From Billgrantia antri (lineage in GTDB: Bacteria; Pseudomonadota; Gammaproteobacteria; Pseudomonadales; Halomonadaceae): 64,000 bases of DNA. How positions within the stretch are numbered: the stretch's first letter is position 1; every line of letters starts with the position of its first letter. Where the stretch lies: contig NZ_JAHYCA010000005.1 in the NCBI RefSeq assembly GCF_019430905.1, positions 62,001 to 126,000 on the forward strand. Reading direction: 5' to 3'. The notes under the pieces were generated by a model. The model was not told the origin of the DNA and did no database searches. It was given only the letters and a program-made list of their open reading frames with translations. Below are positions 44,472 through 53,572 of this stretch, one piece after another. The translations under genes and the position numbers were made by a program.

Positions 44472-44541
44472 GCTCGGCTATCCTCCCGACGCAACAGCGC
44501 CGATTATCGACGCATGGCTTCCTCGCCGAGGCCAAACCTTC

Positions 44542-45192
44542 TCATAGTTGCGCCTCGGCGTGATGACGCCGGTGGGCCACGCCCGGCACCCACTTCATAC
44601 AGCTCTCGCCACGCTTGAGCCGCTTCTCGATGAAACGGCGGGTACGGCGCTGGCCTTCACTGGTGTCGGTGGACCATACCGCCAAGGCCGCCAGGAACAG
44701 GCTGGTCAATGCCATCTCCTCTACCTGGGCACGCCGGGTGCCATAGCGCGCCTCGAGCCTCGCCGCCTCACGCAGCCACTGAACGGTACGCGACAGGTCG
44801 AAGACCATCGGCACCCAGGTATGCGGGTGAGGCAGGTGCGCCTTGGCCTTGAGCATATCAACGGTCACCTGCCGATGAGCCGTGTAGGTATCGAACCAGG
44901 CCTGCAGACAATGTTCGATCCGTACCCGCTCCGGCCAGTCATCGAAGGTATCCGGCTTGCCAGCCAGCATGGCGCGCCAACCGCGCTGGAACCAGGCGTT
45001 GGCCACGTCGTCCATGCCACGAAAGCGCTCGAGTACCACGGACATCGGTAGATCGAGGCTGCGAGCCACCTCTGACAGACGCACCGCACGCCAGCCGTAG
45101 ATCTCGGCCTGGCGCACGGCCTCGTCGACGACACGGTCGGCAAACGCGCTGCCCTGTAACTCGGAGGAATCCTGAATCGCGATCATGGTCAT
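44542..45192 (-). CDS. TetR-like / COQ9-fold protein
   Basis: A 216-residue protein. The N-terminal ~60 residues read as a TetR-type helix-turn-helix (AEIYGWRAVRLSEVARSLDLP). The C-terminal half contains AVWSTDTSEGQRRTRRFIEKRL, which resembles the end of COQ9-family proteins, lipid-binding TetR relatives of ubiquinone synthesis. It may therefore be a regulator or a lipid-binding accessory protein. ATG 45192 is favoured by an AGAGGG site; ATG 45225 would add 11 residues. Next on the same strand, 63 bases upstream, is the end of nothing: egtD starts beyond it, so it may be read from the egt operon. Confidence 0.7.
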   Translation of the reverse strand: MTMIAIQDSSELQGSAFADRVVDEAVRQAEIYGWRAVRLSEVARSLDLPMSVVLERFRGMDDVANAWFQRGWRAMLAGKPDTFDDWPERVRIEHCLQAWFDTYTAHRQVTVDMLKAKAHLPHPHTWVPMVFDLSRTVQWLREAARLEARYGTRRAQVEEMALTSLFLAALAVWSTDTSEGQRRTRRFIEKRLKRGESCMKWVPGVAHRRHHAEAQL

Positions 45193-45255
45193 GACGGGCC
45201 CTCTGCTTGCGGCGGGTTCTGTCATGCAGCATAGACCGGTTTCCCATCGGAGCCA

Positions 45256-46221
45256 TCAGACCACACGTTCCAGATAGTGGATGCAGAACAGTGAGTCACG
45301 ATCGGTCCAGTGTGCCCGTGGCTCGAAGCCGGCACGACCGGCCAGCTCGCGGAAACCGGCAATGCTGTACTTGTAGGAGCTCTCGGTGTGCAGGCTCTCG
45401 CCCGCATCGAACTCGACGCGCTCCCCCGCCACGCGGATGGCCTGATCGTAGAGGCTGACCAGGTGCATCTCGATGCGTGAAGCGCTCTCATTGTAGAACG
45501 CACGATGCTGAAATCCCTGCGGCTCGACCTCTGCCTCGAACTCGTGACGCAAGCGCTGCAGCAAGTTGAGATTGAAGGCAGCGGTGACGCCGGCAGCGTC
45601 GTTATACGCAGCATCGAGAATCGCGCGGTCCTTGATCAAATCGACGCCGACGAGCAAGCCCCCACCGGCCGGAAGTAGCCTCGCCAGTCCCTTGAGAAAG
45701 CCTTCGGCCTCCTCGGGGGTGAAGTTGCCGATGCTCGAACCGGGGAAAAAGGCCACCGGACGCTCTCCCGCCAGACCTTCCGGCCAGGCCATGGGGCGCG
45801 TGAAGTCGGCGCAGGCGGCATGCACCTCGAGCCAGGGATAGTCCACCGCCAGCCTGCGGGTACTCTCGAGAAGGAAGTCGCGTGATATGTCCACCCCAAG
45901 GTAGCACGCCGGATGCAGCGCCTCGAGCAGCAGGCGCACCTTGCGGCTAGCGCCGCTGCCCAGCTCGATCAAGGTAGCATCGCGACCCACCACTTCGGCA
46001 ATATCGGCGGCCGCGGCACGCAAGATCGCCTGCTCGGTTCGGGTAGGGTAGTACTCGGGCTGCTCGCAGATGGCATCGAACAGTTCCGAGCCGCGGCGGT
46101 CGTAGAAGAACTTGGGCGATGTGCACTTGGGCGTGGCGGTAAGCCCTTCCAGCAGTTCCTCGCAAAGCGAACCCGCCTCCTCTTGCGGGTGCTGATCGTG
46201 AAAGCGTACGAGCGAATCCAT
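45256..46221 (-). CDS. egtD: L-histidine N-alpha-methyltransferase EgtD
   Basis: A 321-residue SAM-dependent enzyme that trimethylates histidine to hercynine, the first step of ergothioneine synthesis. The family signature SPKFFYDRRGSELFD (35-49), PEYYPTRTE (55-63) and SAM-binding LIELGSGASRKV (84-95) are clear. ATG 46221 is one base after the egtB stop, so both are co-translated. The frame is open upstream inside egtB, without meaning. Confidence 0.95.
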   Translation of the reverse strand: MDSLVRFHDQHPQEEAGSLCEELLEGLTATPKCTSPKFFYDRRGSELFDAICEQPEYYPTRTEQAILRAAAADIAEVVGRDATLIELGSGASRKVRLLLEALHPACYLGVDISRDFLLESTRRLAVDYPWLEVHAACADFTRPMAWPEGLAGERPVAFFPGSSIGNFTPEEAEGFLKGLARLLPAGGGLLVGVDLIKDRAILDAAYNDAAGVTAAFNLNLLQRLRHEFEAEVEPQGFQHRAFYNESASRIEMHLVSLYDQAIRVAGERVEFDAGESLHTESSYKYSIAGFRELAGRAGFEPRAHWTDRDSLFCIHYLERVV

Positions 46222-46222
46222 G

Positions 46223-47536
46223 TCAGGCCTCCCTGGCAAGCCGAAAACCGGAGAATGCCCAGCGGGCATGAGGCGGGAAGAAGTTGCGGTAGCTCGGCCG
46301 GATGTGGTCGGCCGGCGTAGCACAGCAGCCCCCACGCAGCACCATCTGCCCGGACATGAACTTGCCATTGTACTCGCCCAGGGTACCGGGCAAGGGGCGA
46401 AACCCGGGATAGGGCCGGTAGGCGCTGCCGGTCCACTCCCAGACGTCGCCATACAGCTGGCTCGCGGCATCGATACACGGCGACGCAGCTACCGGCTGCA
46501 GGTGGTCGCGCTCGACGAAGTTGCCACTCATGGCCGCATCGCGGGCGGCCACCTCCCACTCTGCCTCGCTGGGCAGACGCCCCCCGGCCCAACGAGCGTA
46601 GGCATCGGCTTCGAAGAAGCTCACGTGGACCACCGGCGCATGCAAGTCCACCCGACGCAGCCCGCCCAGGGTGAAGTGGTACCACTCGCCGTCACGCTGG
46701 ACCCAATACAGCGGCGCCTGCCAGCCCTCCTGACCGACCTGCTGCCAGCCATCGGAGAGCCAAAGCTCGGGGCGCGCGTAGCCGCCATCTTCGATGAAGG
46801 CCAGGAACTCCGCATTGGTCACGGGTCGGTTGGCCAGTTGGAACGCCTCGAGGAACTGGCGATGGACCGGCCCCTCGTTGTCGTAGGCGAAGCCCGATTG
46901 CAGGTCATGACCAATCTCACGGACGCCGGCATCATGCGCGAGCCAAGTCAGCTCACCGGGTGACTCCGTCGGCGGAGGAGTCAGATCGTCGCGATAAGCG
47001 GGACACAGCGGGTTCTGCGCCAGGATATGCTTGATATCCATGAGCAGCAGTTCCTGGTGCTGTTGCTCATGATGCAACCCCAGCTCGACACGACGCAGGA
47101 TCTCCTCGGCATGCTCGGGCGGCGGTGATGCCAGCAACTCCGCCAAGGCCGTGTCGACATGGGAGCGAAAGCGGTACACATCGGCCACAGTCGGGCGCGA
47201 CAGCGTGCCGCGTCGGGGCCGTGGGAACGGCACGCCGTGAGTGTCGTAATAGGAGTTGAAGAGGTGATCGTAAACCGGATCGAGCGTTCGGTAGCTAGGC
47301 TGGAAGGGGGTGAGAATGAAGGCTTCGAAGAACCAGGTGACGTGGGCGAGATGCCACTTCGGCGGGCTGACGTCATCCATGCTCTGGATCACGTAGTCCT
47401 CGGTACAAAGCGGCTCGCAGAGCCGCTCCGAGGCTCGGCGAACGCGCTGGTAGCGTCTCAACCACTCCTTGGCATGCAGCGTATCGAGTGTTTCCAACTG
47501 TTGGGAAGCTTCCAACTCGTGAGCTAGCAAGGGCAT
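46223..47536 (-). CDS. egtB: Ergothioneine biosynthesis sulfoxide synthase EgtB
   Basis: A 437-residue non-haem iron enzyme that couples hercynine to a cysteine thiol with oxygen. An N-terminal DinB-like domain carries the iron motif HX3HXE (HEQQHQE, 156-162) plus WHLAH (61-65). The C-terminal FGE/sulfatase-modifying domain ends with GDVWEWTGS and the RPSYRNFFPPHARWAFSGFR block. AAAGGAG precedes ATG 47536. No egtA, egtC or egtE is adjacent, so the sulfur donor (cysteine or gamma-glutamylcysteine) and the C-S lyase are not given by the locus. Confidence 0.95.
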   Translation of the reverse strand: MPLLAHELEASQQLETLDTLHAKEWLRRYQRVRRASERLCEPLCTEDYVIQSMDDVSPPKWHLAHVTWFFEAFILTPFQPSYRTLDPVYDHLFNSYYDTHGVPFPRPRRGTLSRPTVADVYRFRSHVDTALAELLASPPPEHAEEILRRVELGLHHEQQHQELLLMDIKHILAQNPLCPAYRDDLTPPPTESPGELTWLAHDAGVREIGHDLQSGFAYDNEGPVHRQFLEAFQLANRPVTNAEFLAFIEDGGYARPELWLSDGWQQVGQEGWQAPLYWVQRDGEWYHFTLGGLRRVDLHAPVVHVSFFEADAYARWAGGRLPSEAEWEVAARDAAMSGNFVERDHLQPVAASPCIDAASQLYGDVWEWTGSAYRPYPGFRPLPGTLGEYNGKFMSGQMVLRGGCCATPADHIRPSYRNFFPPHARWAFSGFRLAREA

Positions 47537-47678
47537 GGCGCACTCCTTTGACGACCCTCGTTCGGAACGAACCGATTCCCCCAGCGTAGCAATGCCCCCG
47601 GGAACGCCCGGTTACATTAAGTAAAGTTTTGTCGCGCCGGCACGACCGCATGGCCGAATGCCGGTTTCGTGGGAGAGG

Positions 47679-48893
47679 CTAGAGCGCCTGGCCGCAGGCA
47701 ACGCCCGAGGCCCAGGCCCACTGGAAGTTGTAACCGCCGAGTTCGCCGGTGACGTCTAGCACTTCGCCGATGAAACGTAGCGGCGGCAGCCCCTCGACGC
47801 TGAAATCCTTCGACGAGATCGCGGCGGTGTCGACGCCGCCCATGGTCACCTCTGCGGTACGCCAGCCCTCGGTGCCGGCAGGCTTGAGACGCCAGCGCCC
47901 GAGACGCTGCTGCCACGCCTCGATGCGAACATTGGAGAGTTCGGCCAGGACTGGATCCTCGCCATACCATTCGACCAGCGCCTGGGCCAGGCGACGCGGC
48001 AAGCTCTCGCCGAGCCAGGTGGAGAGCTGGCGGCGCGGCGTCTCATGGCGCGCCGCCGCGAGCGCCTCGCTGACCGTGAGATTCGGTAGCAGGTCAATCT
48101 CGAGCTCGTCACCAGGCTGCCAATAGCTCGATATCTGCAGCATGCCTGGGCCGGAAAGGCCGCGATGGGTGAACAGCATCGGCTCGCGATATCGACGCTC
48201 GCGCCCCGGACCGAGGCGCTGACCGTCACGTACGGCGCTGACCGCTACGTCGCAGGCCACCCCGGCCAGACCGGCCGCTCGCGCCTTCCAACCGGAGGTG
48301 AGGGTGAAGGGAACCAGCGCCGGCCGCGTCTCGGTGACCTCCAGACCGAACTGGCGAGCAACCTCGTAACCGAAACCGGTGGCGCCCATGGTGGGTATCG
48401 AAAGCCCACCGGTAGCGATCACCACGGCACCGGCTTCGATGCGCCCCAGGGAGGTGTCTAGCCGCATGCCTTCACCTGCGGTTTCGATGCGCTCGACGGA
48501 AGTTTTCATGCGCAGTTCCACCCCGGCCCATTCGCATTCGGTGAGCAGCACATCGAGCAGCTCCTTGGCGGAATGGGCGCAGAACAGCTGGCCCGGTGCC
48601 TTCTCCACGTAGTCGAGGCCATGTCGCTCCACCAGCTCGACGAAATGCTCCGGGCGGTAGCGCTTCAGCGCTGAAATGCAGAAGCTCGGATTGGCCGAGA
48701 AGAAGTTGGCCGGGCCGGTGTCCAGGTTGGTGAAGTTACAGCGCCCTCCCCCGGACATCAGAATCTTTTTGCCCGGCTTGTTGGCATGGTCGATCACCAG
48801 CACGCGTCGCCCCGCATAGCCCGCCGTGAGCGCACACATCAGCCCGGCGGCACCCGCACCGACGATCACGACATCGAACCCTGGAGACGGCAT
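47679..48893 (-). CDS. HI0933/BaiN-family flavoprotein
   Basis: A 404-residue FAD-dependent oxidoreductase of the HI0933/YhiN/BaiN family. FAD binding is by VVIVGAGAAGLMCAL (8-22), followed by the family-specific GKKILMSGGGRCNFTN (46-61) and a C-terminal DVTGELGGYNFQWAWASG. Physiological substrates are uncertain: BaiN reduces bile-acid enoates in Clostridium, and others are electron-transfer proteins. ATG 48893 has only a weak site. The open frame up to 49088 lacks a family counterpart. It is divergent from the RND pump genes. Confidence 0.9.
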   Translation of the reverse strand: MPSPGFDVVIVGAGAAGLMCALTAGYAGRRVLVIDHANKPGKKILMSGGGRCNFTNLDTGPANFFSANPSFCISALKRYRPEHFVELVERHGLDYVEKAPGQLFCAHSAKELLDVLLTECEWAGVELRMKTSVERIETAGEGMRLDTSLGRIEAGAVVIATGGLSIPTMGATGFGYEVARQFGLEVTETRPALVPFTLTSGWKARAAGLAGVACDVAVSAVRDGQRLGPGRERRYREPMLFTHRGLSGPGMLQISSYWQPGDELEIDLLPNLTVSEALAAARHETPRRQLSTWLGESLPRRLAQALVEWYGEDPVLAELSNVRIEAWQQRLGRWRLKPAGTEGWRTAEVTMGGVDTAAISSKDFSVEGLPPLRFIGEVLDVTGELGGYNFQWAWASGVACGQAL

Positions 48894-49257
48894 GGCAATT
48901 CCGTAGGCAGAAAGGAGGCCGATTCTAGCAGAACGGCCCGTCACCCGGCCAAGGCCGCGTTGCCCCTTCGACTCGAACTCATGCGACTTACCGCGCTTGT
49001 TTCTTCTAATGCTAATACAGCGTTTAGCATCAATTGGCGTGCGACTAAAGGATGAGAAAGAGGCAACAAGACGCGCGGTGAGGCACAAGCGGCGTTTGAA
49101 TTGATGAATCTATACAACCCCTATACGATCAAAATGTAGAAGTAGAACCTCCGTTGTGAATTTGTTGTCACATTCGATGCTGCCAAAACGAGTAGGCTGT
49201 TAAGAAAGCGGCCATGGACGGGCCCCTAGCGACTGCCGAATCATCACAAGAGCCCCT
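48894..49257. promoter_or_regulatory. 364-base intergenic region upstream of the RND operon
   Basis: No gene is seen here. It is noticeably AT-richer than its surroundings. It contains a 7-bp inverted repeat ATGCTAA / TTAGCAT (49009-49015, 49024-49030, 8-nt loop), which could be an operator, and promoter-like elements (TTGATG with TACGAT 17 nt later, near 49101-49130) pointing towards the RND genes. Confidence 0.4.
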
Positions 49258-50400
49258 ATGAACAGATCGCCTTCCCTTGCTCTCTCTCCGGTCCAGCGAC
49301 TGGCTTCGCTGGCCGGCCCGGTATGGCTGGCCGCCACTCTCCTCCTGGCCACCCTGCTGTCACTGGTCAGCGCCCTGCCCGCGGTGGCCCAGGAGCGTAC
49401 TGCGGTGATCGGTGCCCGCGCCGAGATTCAGCCCTGGTCCGACCCGCTGGAGGCGCTCGGCACCCTGCGCGCCGACGAGAGCGTGACGCTATCGGCCACG
49501 GTGACGGAGATCGTCGCCGAGCTGAACTTCAGCGACGGCGAGGCGGTGGAGGCCGGCCAGCTGCTGATCCGGCTGGAGGACGGCGAGGAGCGTGCCCAGT
49601 TGCGCGTCGCCCAGGCCCTGCGCGACGAGCGTCGCGGTGCGGTCGATCGCCTGAGCCAGCTGCAGAGCCGCAACATGGCGCCACGGGCCGACGTGGAGGA
49701 CAGCCAGGCGCGGCTGCGCCAGGTGGAGGCAGAGATCCAGGCGCTGGAGGCACGGCTGACCAACTACCGCCTGCGCGCCCCGTTCGATGGCGTGGTGGGG
49801 TTTCGTAACATCAGCCTGGGGAGCCTGGTCACCCCCGGCACCGAGCTTGTCACGCTGGACAAGATCGACGTGATGAAGCTCGACTTCAGCGTGCCGGAAG
49901 TCTACCTGGCAATGCTCGCTCCCGGGATTCCGCTCACCGCACGCAGCGTGGCCTTTCCCGACGAACTCTTCGAGGGCGAAGTGGCCAGCGTCGGCTCGCG
50001 GGTCGACCCCGTCAGCCGCAGCGTCACGGTACGCGCCGAGCTCGACAACCCCGAGCGTCGCCTGCGCCCGGGCATGCTGATGGAGGTCGTGCTACAGCGT
50101 CGCCCGCGCCAAGCGGTGGTGGTACCCGAATCGGCGCTGATACCCAGCGGCGACCGCCAGTACGTGCTGGTCATCGACGAGGCCGACGAGAATCGCCTGG
50201 AGCGCCGCGAAGTACGTGTCGGTGAGCGCCGCGCTGGCCAGGCCGAGATTCTCGAAGGGCTCGAGGCCGACCAGCTGGTGGTCTCCCATGGGGTGCAGCG
50301 CGCCCGCGAGGGCGATCGGGTGCGGCTACTGGGCATCGCCAGTGAGGAGAATTCGATTCGCGAGATTCTCGAGGCGCATCGCGAAGAAGGAGACGCCTGA
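49258..50400 (+). CDS. RND efflux periplasmic adaptor (membrane fusion protein)
   Basis: A 380-residue adaptor. It has a signal sequence (~1-45), a first lipoyl half (SDGEAVEAGQLLIRLED), an alpha-helical hairpin (~100-160), a second lipoyl half (RAPFDGVVGFRNISLGSLV), then beta-barrel and membrane-proximal domains. It bridges the inner-membrane pump to an outer-membrane channel. Its stop and the pump's ATG share a base (TGATG at 50398-50402). There is no TolC-like gene in the operon, so an unlinked channel is likely used. Confidence 0.92.
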   Translation: MNRSPSLALSPVQRLASLAGPVWLAATLLLATLLSLVSALPAVAQERTAVIGARAEIQPWSDPLEALGTLRADESVTLSATVTEIVAELNFSDGEAVEAGQLLIRLEDGEERAQLRVAQALRDERRGAVDRLSQLQSRNMAPRADVEDSQARLRQVEAEIQALEARLTNYRLRAPFDGVVGFRNISLGSLVTPGTELVTLDKIDVMKLDFSVPEVYLAMLAPGIPLTARSVAFPDELFEGEVASVGSRVDPVSRSVTVRAELDNPERRLRPGMLMEVVLQRRPRQAVVVPESALIPSGDRQYVLVIDEADENRLERREVRVGERRAGQAEILEGLEADQLVVSHGVQRAREGDRVRLLGIASEENSIREILEAHREEGDA

Positions 50401-53400
50401 TGCGGCTGTCCGACGTTTCGGTCCAGCGGCCGGTGCTGGCGACGGTGCTGGCGCTGTTGATCGTGGCCTTCGGCCTGCTCTCGCTGCAACGGCTATCGCT
50501 GCAGGAATACCCCTCCATCGTCCCACCGGTGATCAGCATCGATACCCGCTATCCCGGCGCTGCGGCCAACGTGGTCGAGTCGCGGATCACCCAGGTGCTG
50601 GAGGATCGCATTGCCGGTATCGAGGGCATCGAGGTGGTCACCTCATCGAGCGAGGACGGCCGCTCGCGGATCGATATCGAATTCGGCCTCGAGACGGACA
50701 TTGACGCTGCGGCCAACGACGTGCGCGACCGCATCAGCGGTGCCCAGCCCAACCTGCCCGACGACGCCGATCCCCCCGAGGTGCAGAAGACGGACTCCAG
50801 CGAGGACATCGTGCTATGGCTGAGCCTGTCCGGCGAGGGCTACTCCATACCGGAACTGACCGACTACGCCAACCGCTACCTCGCCGATCGCCTCTCGGTG
50901 CAACCCGGGGTGGCGAGGGTACGCGTGGGTGGAGGAAGCGACTACGCCATGCGGGTGTGGATCGACCGCAACGCCCTGGCGGCACGCAACCTCACCGTCG
51001 GCGACGTGGAGAGTGCGCTGCGTGCCGAAAACGTCGAACTGCCCGCCGGCTCGATCGAATCCCGCGAGCGCCAGTTCATCGTGCGCCTGCCGCGAGCCTT
51101 TGCCGTGGCCGAGGACTTCCAGCGCCTGGCCATCGGCCAGGGCAGCGACGGCTCCTTGATTCGCCTAGGGGACGTGGCCCGGGTCGAGGTCGGCTCGGTG
51201 GACGACCGTTCGATCTTTCGCGCCAACGGCGTGCCCATGGTCGGGCTCGGCATGATGATGCAATCCACCGCCAACATGCTGGAGCTCTCCCAGGGCGTGC
51301 AGGCGGAAATGCAACGGCTGCAGGGTACCCTGCCCGAGGGCATGCAGCTGAGCCTCAACTTCGACGCCTCGGTATTCGTGGCCGGTGCCATCGAGCAGGT
51401 GGTACTGACACTGTTCATCGCCCTGGGCCTGGTGGTGGTGGTGATCTTCATGTTCCTCGGCAACGTGCGTACCACCCTGGTGCCCGCCGTGACGGTTCCC
51501 ATCGCCGTGATTGGCGCGTTCATCGCGCTGGCGATAATGGGCTTTTCCATCAACCTGCTCACGCTGCTGGCGCTGGTGCTGGCCATCGGGCTGATCGTCG
51601 ATGACGCCATCGTGGTGCTCGAGAACATCACCCGGCGAATGCACGACTACGGTGAGACGCCGCTGGTGGCGGCCTTCCGTGGCACCCGCCAGATCGCCTT
51701 TGCGGTGATCGCCACCACCCTGGTACTGATCGCAGTGTTCGTGCCGCTGAGCTTCCTGCAGGGCAACGTGGGCCGGCTGTTCTCCGAGTTCGCCCTGACC
51801 ATGGCCGCGGCAGTCGCCATCTCCAGCCTGCTGGCGCTTACCCTCACGCCGATGATGGCCTCGAAGATCCTCAAGCCCGGCATGGACGACAGCCTGGCGG
51901 CACGCGGCGTGCAGTGGTTGCTCGAGCTGTCACAGCGCATCTACCGCTCGCTGCTCGAGGCGGTGCTCAAGGCACGTCTGGCCGTGCTGGCGGTGTTCGT
52001 CGCCCTTGTCGTCGCCACTCTGTGGGTGGCCGAACGGCTGCCCAACGAATATACCCCGCGCGAGGATCGCGGCAACTTCTTCATTCTCGTCAACGGGCCG
52101 GAAGGTGCCACCTTCGACTACATGCTGGATTACATGGACGAGATCGAGCTGCGCCTGCAACCGCTGGTGGACTCGGGCGAGCTCGAGCGCGTGGTGGTGC
52201 GCGCCCCGCGCGGCTTCGGCAACATAGAGAACTTCAACGGCGGCTTTGCCATCATCAACATGGCCGCCTGGGGAGAGCGGCGTAGCGCCTGGGAGATCAT
52301 GGACGACGTGCGCGGGCGCCTGGCCGACCTTCCCGGCGTTCAGGCCATCCCGATCATGCGCCAAGGCTTCGGCCAGCGCGTCGAGAAGCCGGTACAGTTC
52401 GTGCTCGGCGGGGGCACTTATGAGCAACTCGCCGAGTGGCGCGACCTGATGCTCGAGCACATTCGCGAGCACAACCCGCTTCTTTCCGGCCTGGATAGCG
52501 ACTATCGCGAAACCCAGCCGCAGCTGCGCGTGGATATCGATTACGAACGCGCGGCGGCTCTCGGGGTCACGGTGAGCGAGATCGGGCGTACCCTGGAGGT
52601 TATGCTGGGCGGGCGCAACGTGACCCGTTACGTTGACAACGGCGAAGAGTACGACGTCATCGTCGAGGGCGACCGGACCAGGCAGAACAGCCCGCGGGCG
52701 CTGGACAACATTCAGGTGCGATCGGCACGTTCGGGCGAGCTGATTCCGCTGGCGAGCCTGGTGACGCTGACCGACTTCGCCGGCGCCAGCACACTCAACC
52801 GTTTCAACCGAATCCGTGCCATCACCATCGAGGCCAACCTGGTGGAAGGCTATCCGCTGGGTGAAGCCCTCGATTACCTCGAGCGGACGGCCGCCGAGAT
52901 CCTGTCCCCCGAGGCGCAGACCAACGTCGCCGGCCCCTCGCGGGACTACCGCGAAGCCAGTGGTGCCACCACCTTCCTGCTGGTACTCGGCGCGCTGGTG
53001 GTATTCCTGGTGCTGGCTGCCCAGTTCGAGAGCTTCGTCCACCCCTTCGTGATCATGCTCACCGTGCCGCTGGCGATGAGTGGCGCCCTGCTCGGCCTGT
53101 GGCTCACCGGTCAGTCGCTCAACATCTACAGCCAAGTGGGCCTGGTGATGCTGATCGGGCTGGCGGCCAAGAATGGCATCCTGATCGTGGAATTTGCCAA
53201 TCAGTTGCGCGACCAGGGCCTGGCATTCCGCGATGCGCTGATCGAGGCCTCGATTACTCGCCTGCGTCCGATTCTGATGACCGCGGTGACCACCATGGCC
53301 GGCGCCATTCCGCTGATCGTTTCCTCGGGTGCCGGATCCGAGGCGCGCATGGTGATCGGCACGGTCATCATCGCTGGCGTGGCGGCCGCCACCTTTTTCA

Positions 53401-53510
53401 CTCTGTTCGTGGTGCCGGTGGCCTACGACTTGCTGGCCCGCCATACCGGGTCGCCCGGAGAGGTTCGCCGGCGCCTGGAGGAGGAGATGGCACGCGCCCC
53501 AAACACCTGA
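50400..53510 (+). CDS. RND efflux transporter (inner-membrane pump)
   Basis: A 1036-residue HAE1-type pump with twelve helices and two large periplasmic loops. The helix 4 proton-relay pattern LALVLAIGLIVDDAIVVLEN (two adjacent Asp) is intact, and GLAAKNGILIVEFANQLRDQ marks helix 10. The N-terminus (VQRPVLATVLALLIVAFG) is typical of the MexI/VexD-like group. Substrates cannot be read, and no local regulator gene is present. A hairpin at 53541-53572 ends the operon. Confidence 0.94.
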   Translation: MRLSDVSVQRPVLATVLALLIVAFGLLSLQRLSLQEYPSIVPPVISIDTRYPGAAANVVESRITQVLEDRIAGIEGIEVVTSSSEDGRSRIDIEFGLETDIDAAANDVRDRISGAQPNLPDDADPPEVQKTDSSEDIVLWLSLSGEGYSIPELTDYANRYLADRLSVQPGVARVRVGGGSDYAMRVWIDRNALAARNLTVGDVESALRAENVELPAGSIESRERQFIVRLPRAFAVAEDFQRLAIGQGSDGSLIRLGDVARVEVGSVDDRSIFRANGVPMVGLGMMMQSTANMLELSQGVQAEMQRLQGTLPEGMQLSLNFDASVFVAGAIEQVVLTLFIALGLVVVVIFMFLGNVRTTLVPAVTVPIAVIGAFIALAIMGFSINLLTLLALVLAIGLIVDDAIVVLENITRRMHDYGETPLVAAFRGTRQIAFAVIATTLVLIAVFVPLSFLQGNVGRLFSEFALTMAAAVAISSLLALTLTPMMASKILKPGMDDSLAARGVQWLLELSQRIYRSLLEAVLKARLAVLAVFVALVVATLWVAERLPNEYTPREDRGNFFILVNGPEGATFDYMLDYMDEIELRLQPLVDSGELERVVVRAPRGFGNIENFNGGFAIINMAAWGERRSAWEIMDDVRGRLADLPGVQAIPIMRQGFGQRVEKPVQFVLGGGTYEQLAEWRDLMLEHIREHNPLLSGLDSDYRETQPQLRVDIDYERAAALGVTVSEIGRTLEVMLGGRNVTRYVDNGEEYDVIVEGDRTRQNSPRALDNIQVRSARSGELIPLASLVTLTDFAGASTLNRFNRIRAITIEANLVEGYPLGEALDYLERTAAEILSPEAQTNVAGPSRDYREASGATTFLLVLGALVVFLVLAAQFESFVHPFVIMLTVPLAMSGALLGLWLTGQSLNIYSQVGLVMLIGLAAKNGILIVEFANQLRDQGLAFRDALIEASITRLRPILMTAVTTMAGAIPLIVSSGAGSEARMVIGTVIIAGVAAATFFTLFVVPVAYDLLARHTGSPGEVRRRLEEEMARAPNT

Positions 53511-53540
53511 CCCGAGGTCGCTGACGCGGGGTCCACGAGT

Positions 53541-53572
53541 TGCGCCGGCAACGCTCACTCAATGCCGGCGCA
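53541..53572. terminator. Hairpin between the RND operon and the ThDP enzyme gene
   Basis: Perfect 10-bp stem TGCGCCGGCA / TGCCGGCGCA with a 12-nt loop. It overlaps the last five codons of the convergent ThDP enzyme gene. It probably serves the RND operon, although no T-run follows. Confidence 0.6.

Noticed and set aside
51930..53558. Minus-strand open frame of 542 codons
   Set aside because: It is antisense to the RND pump and contains no domain.
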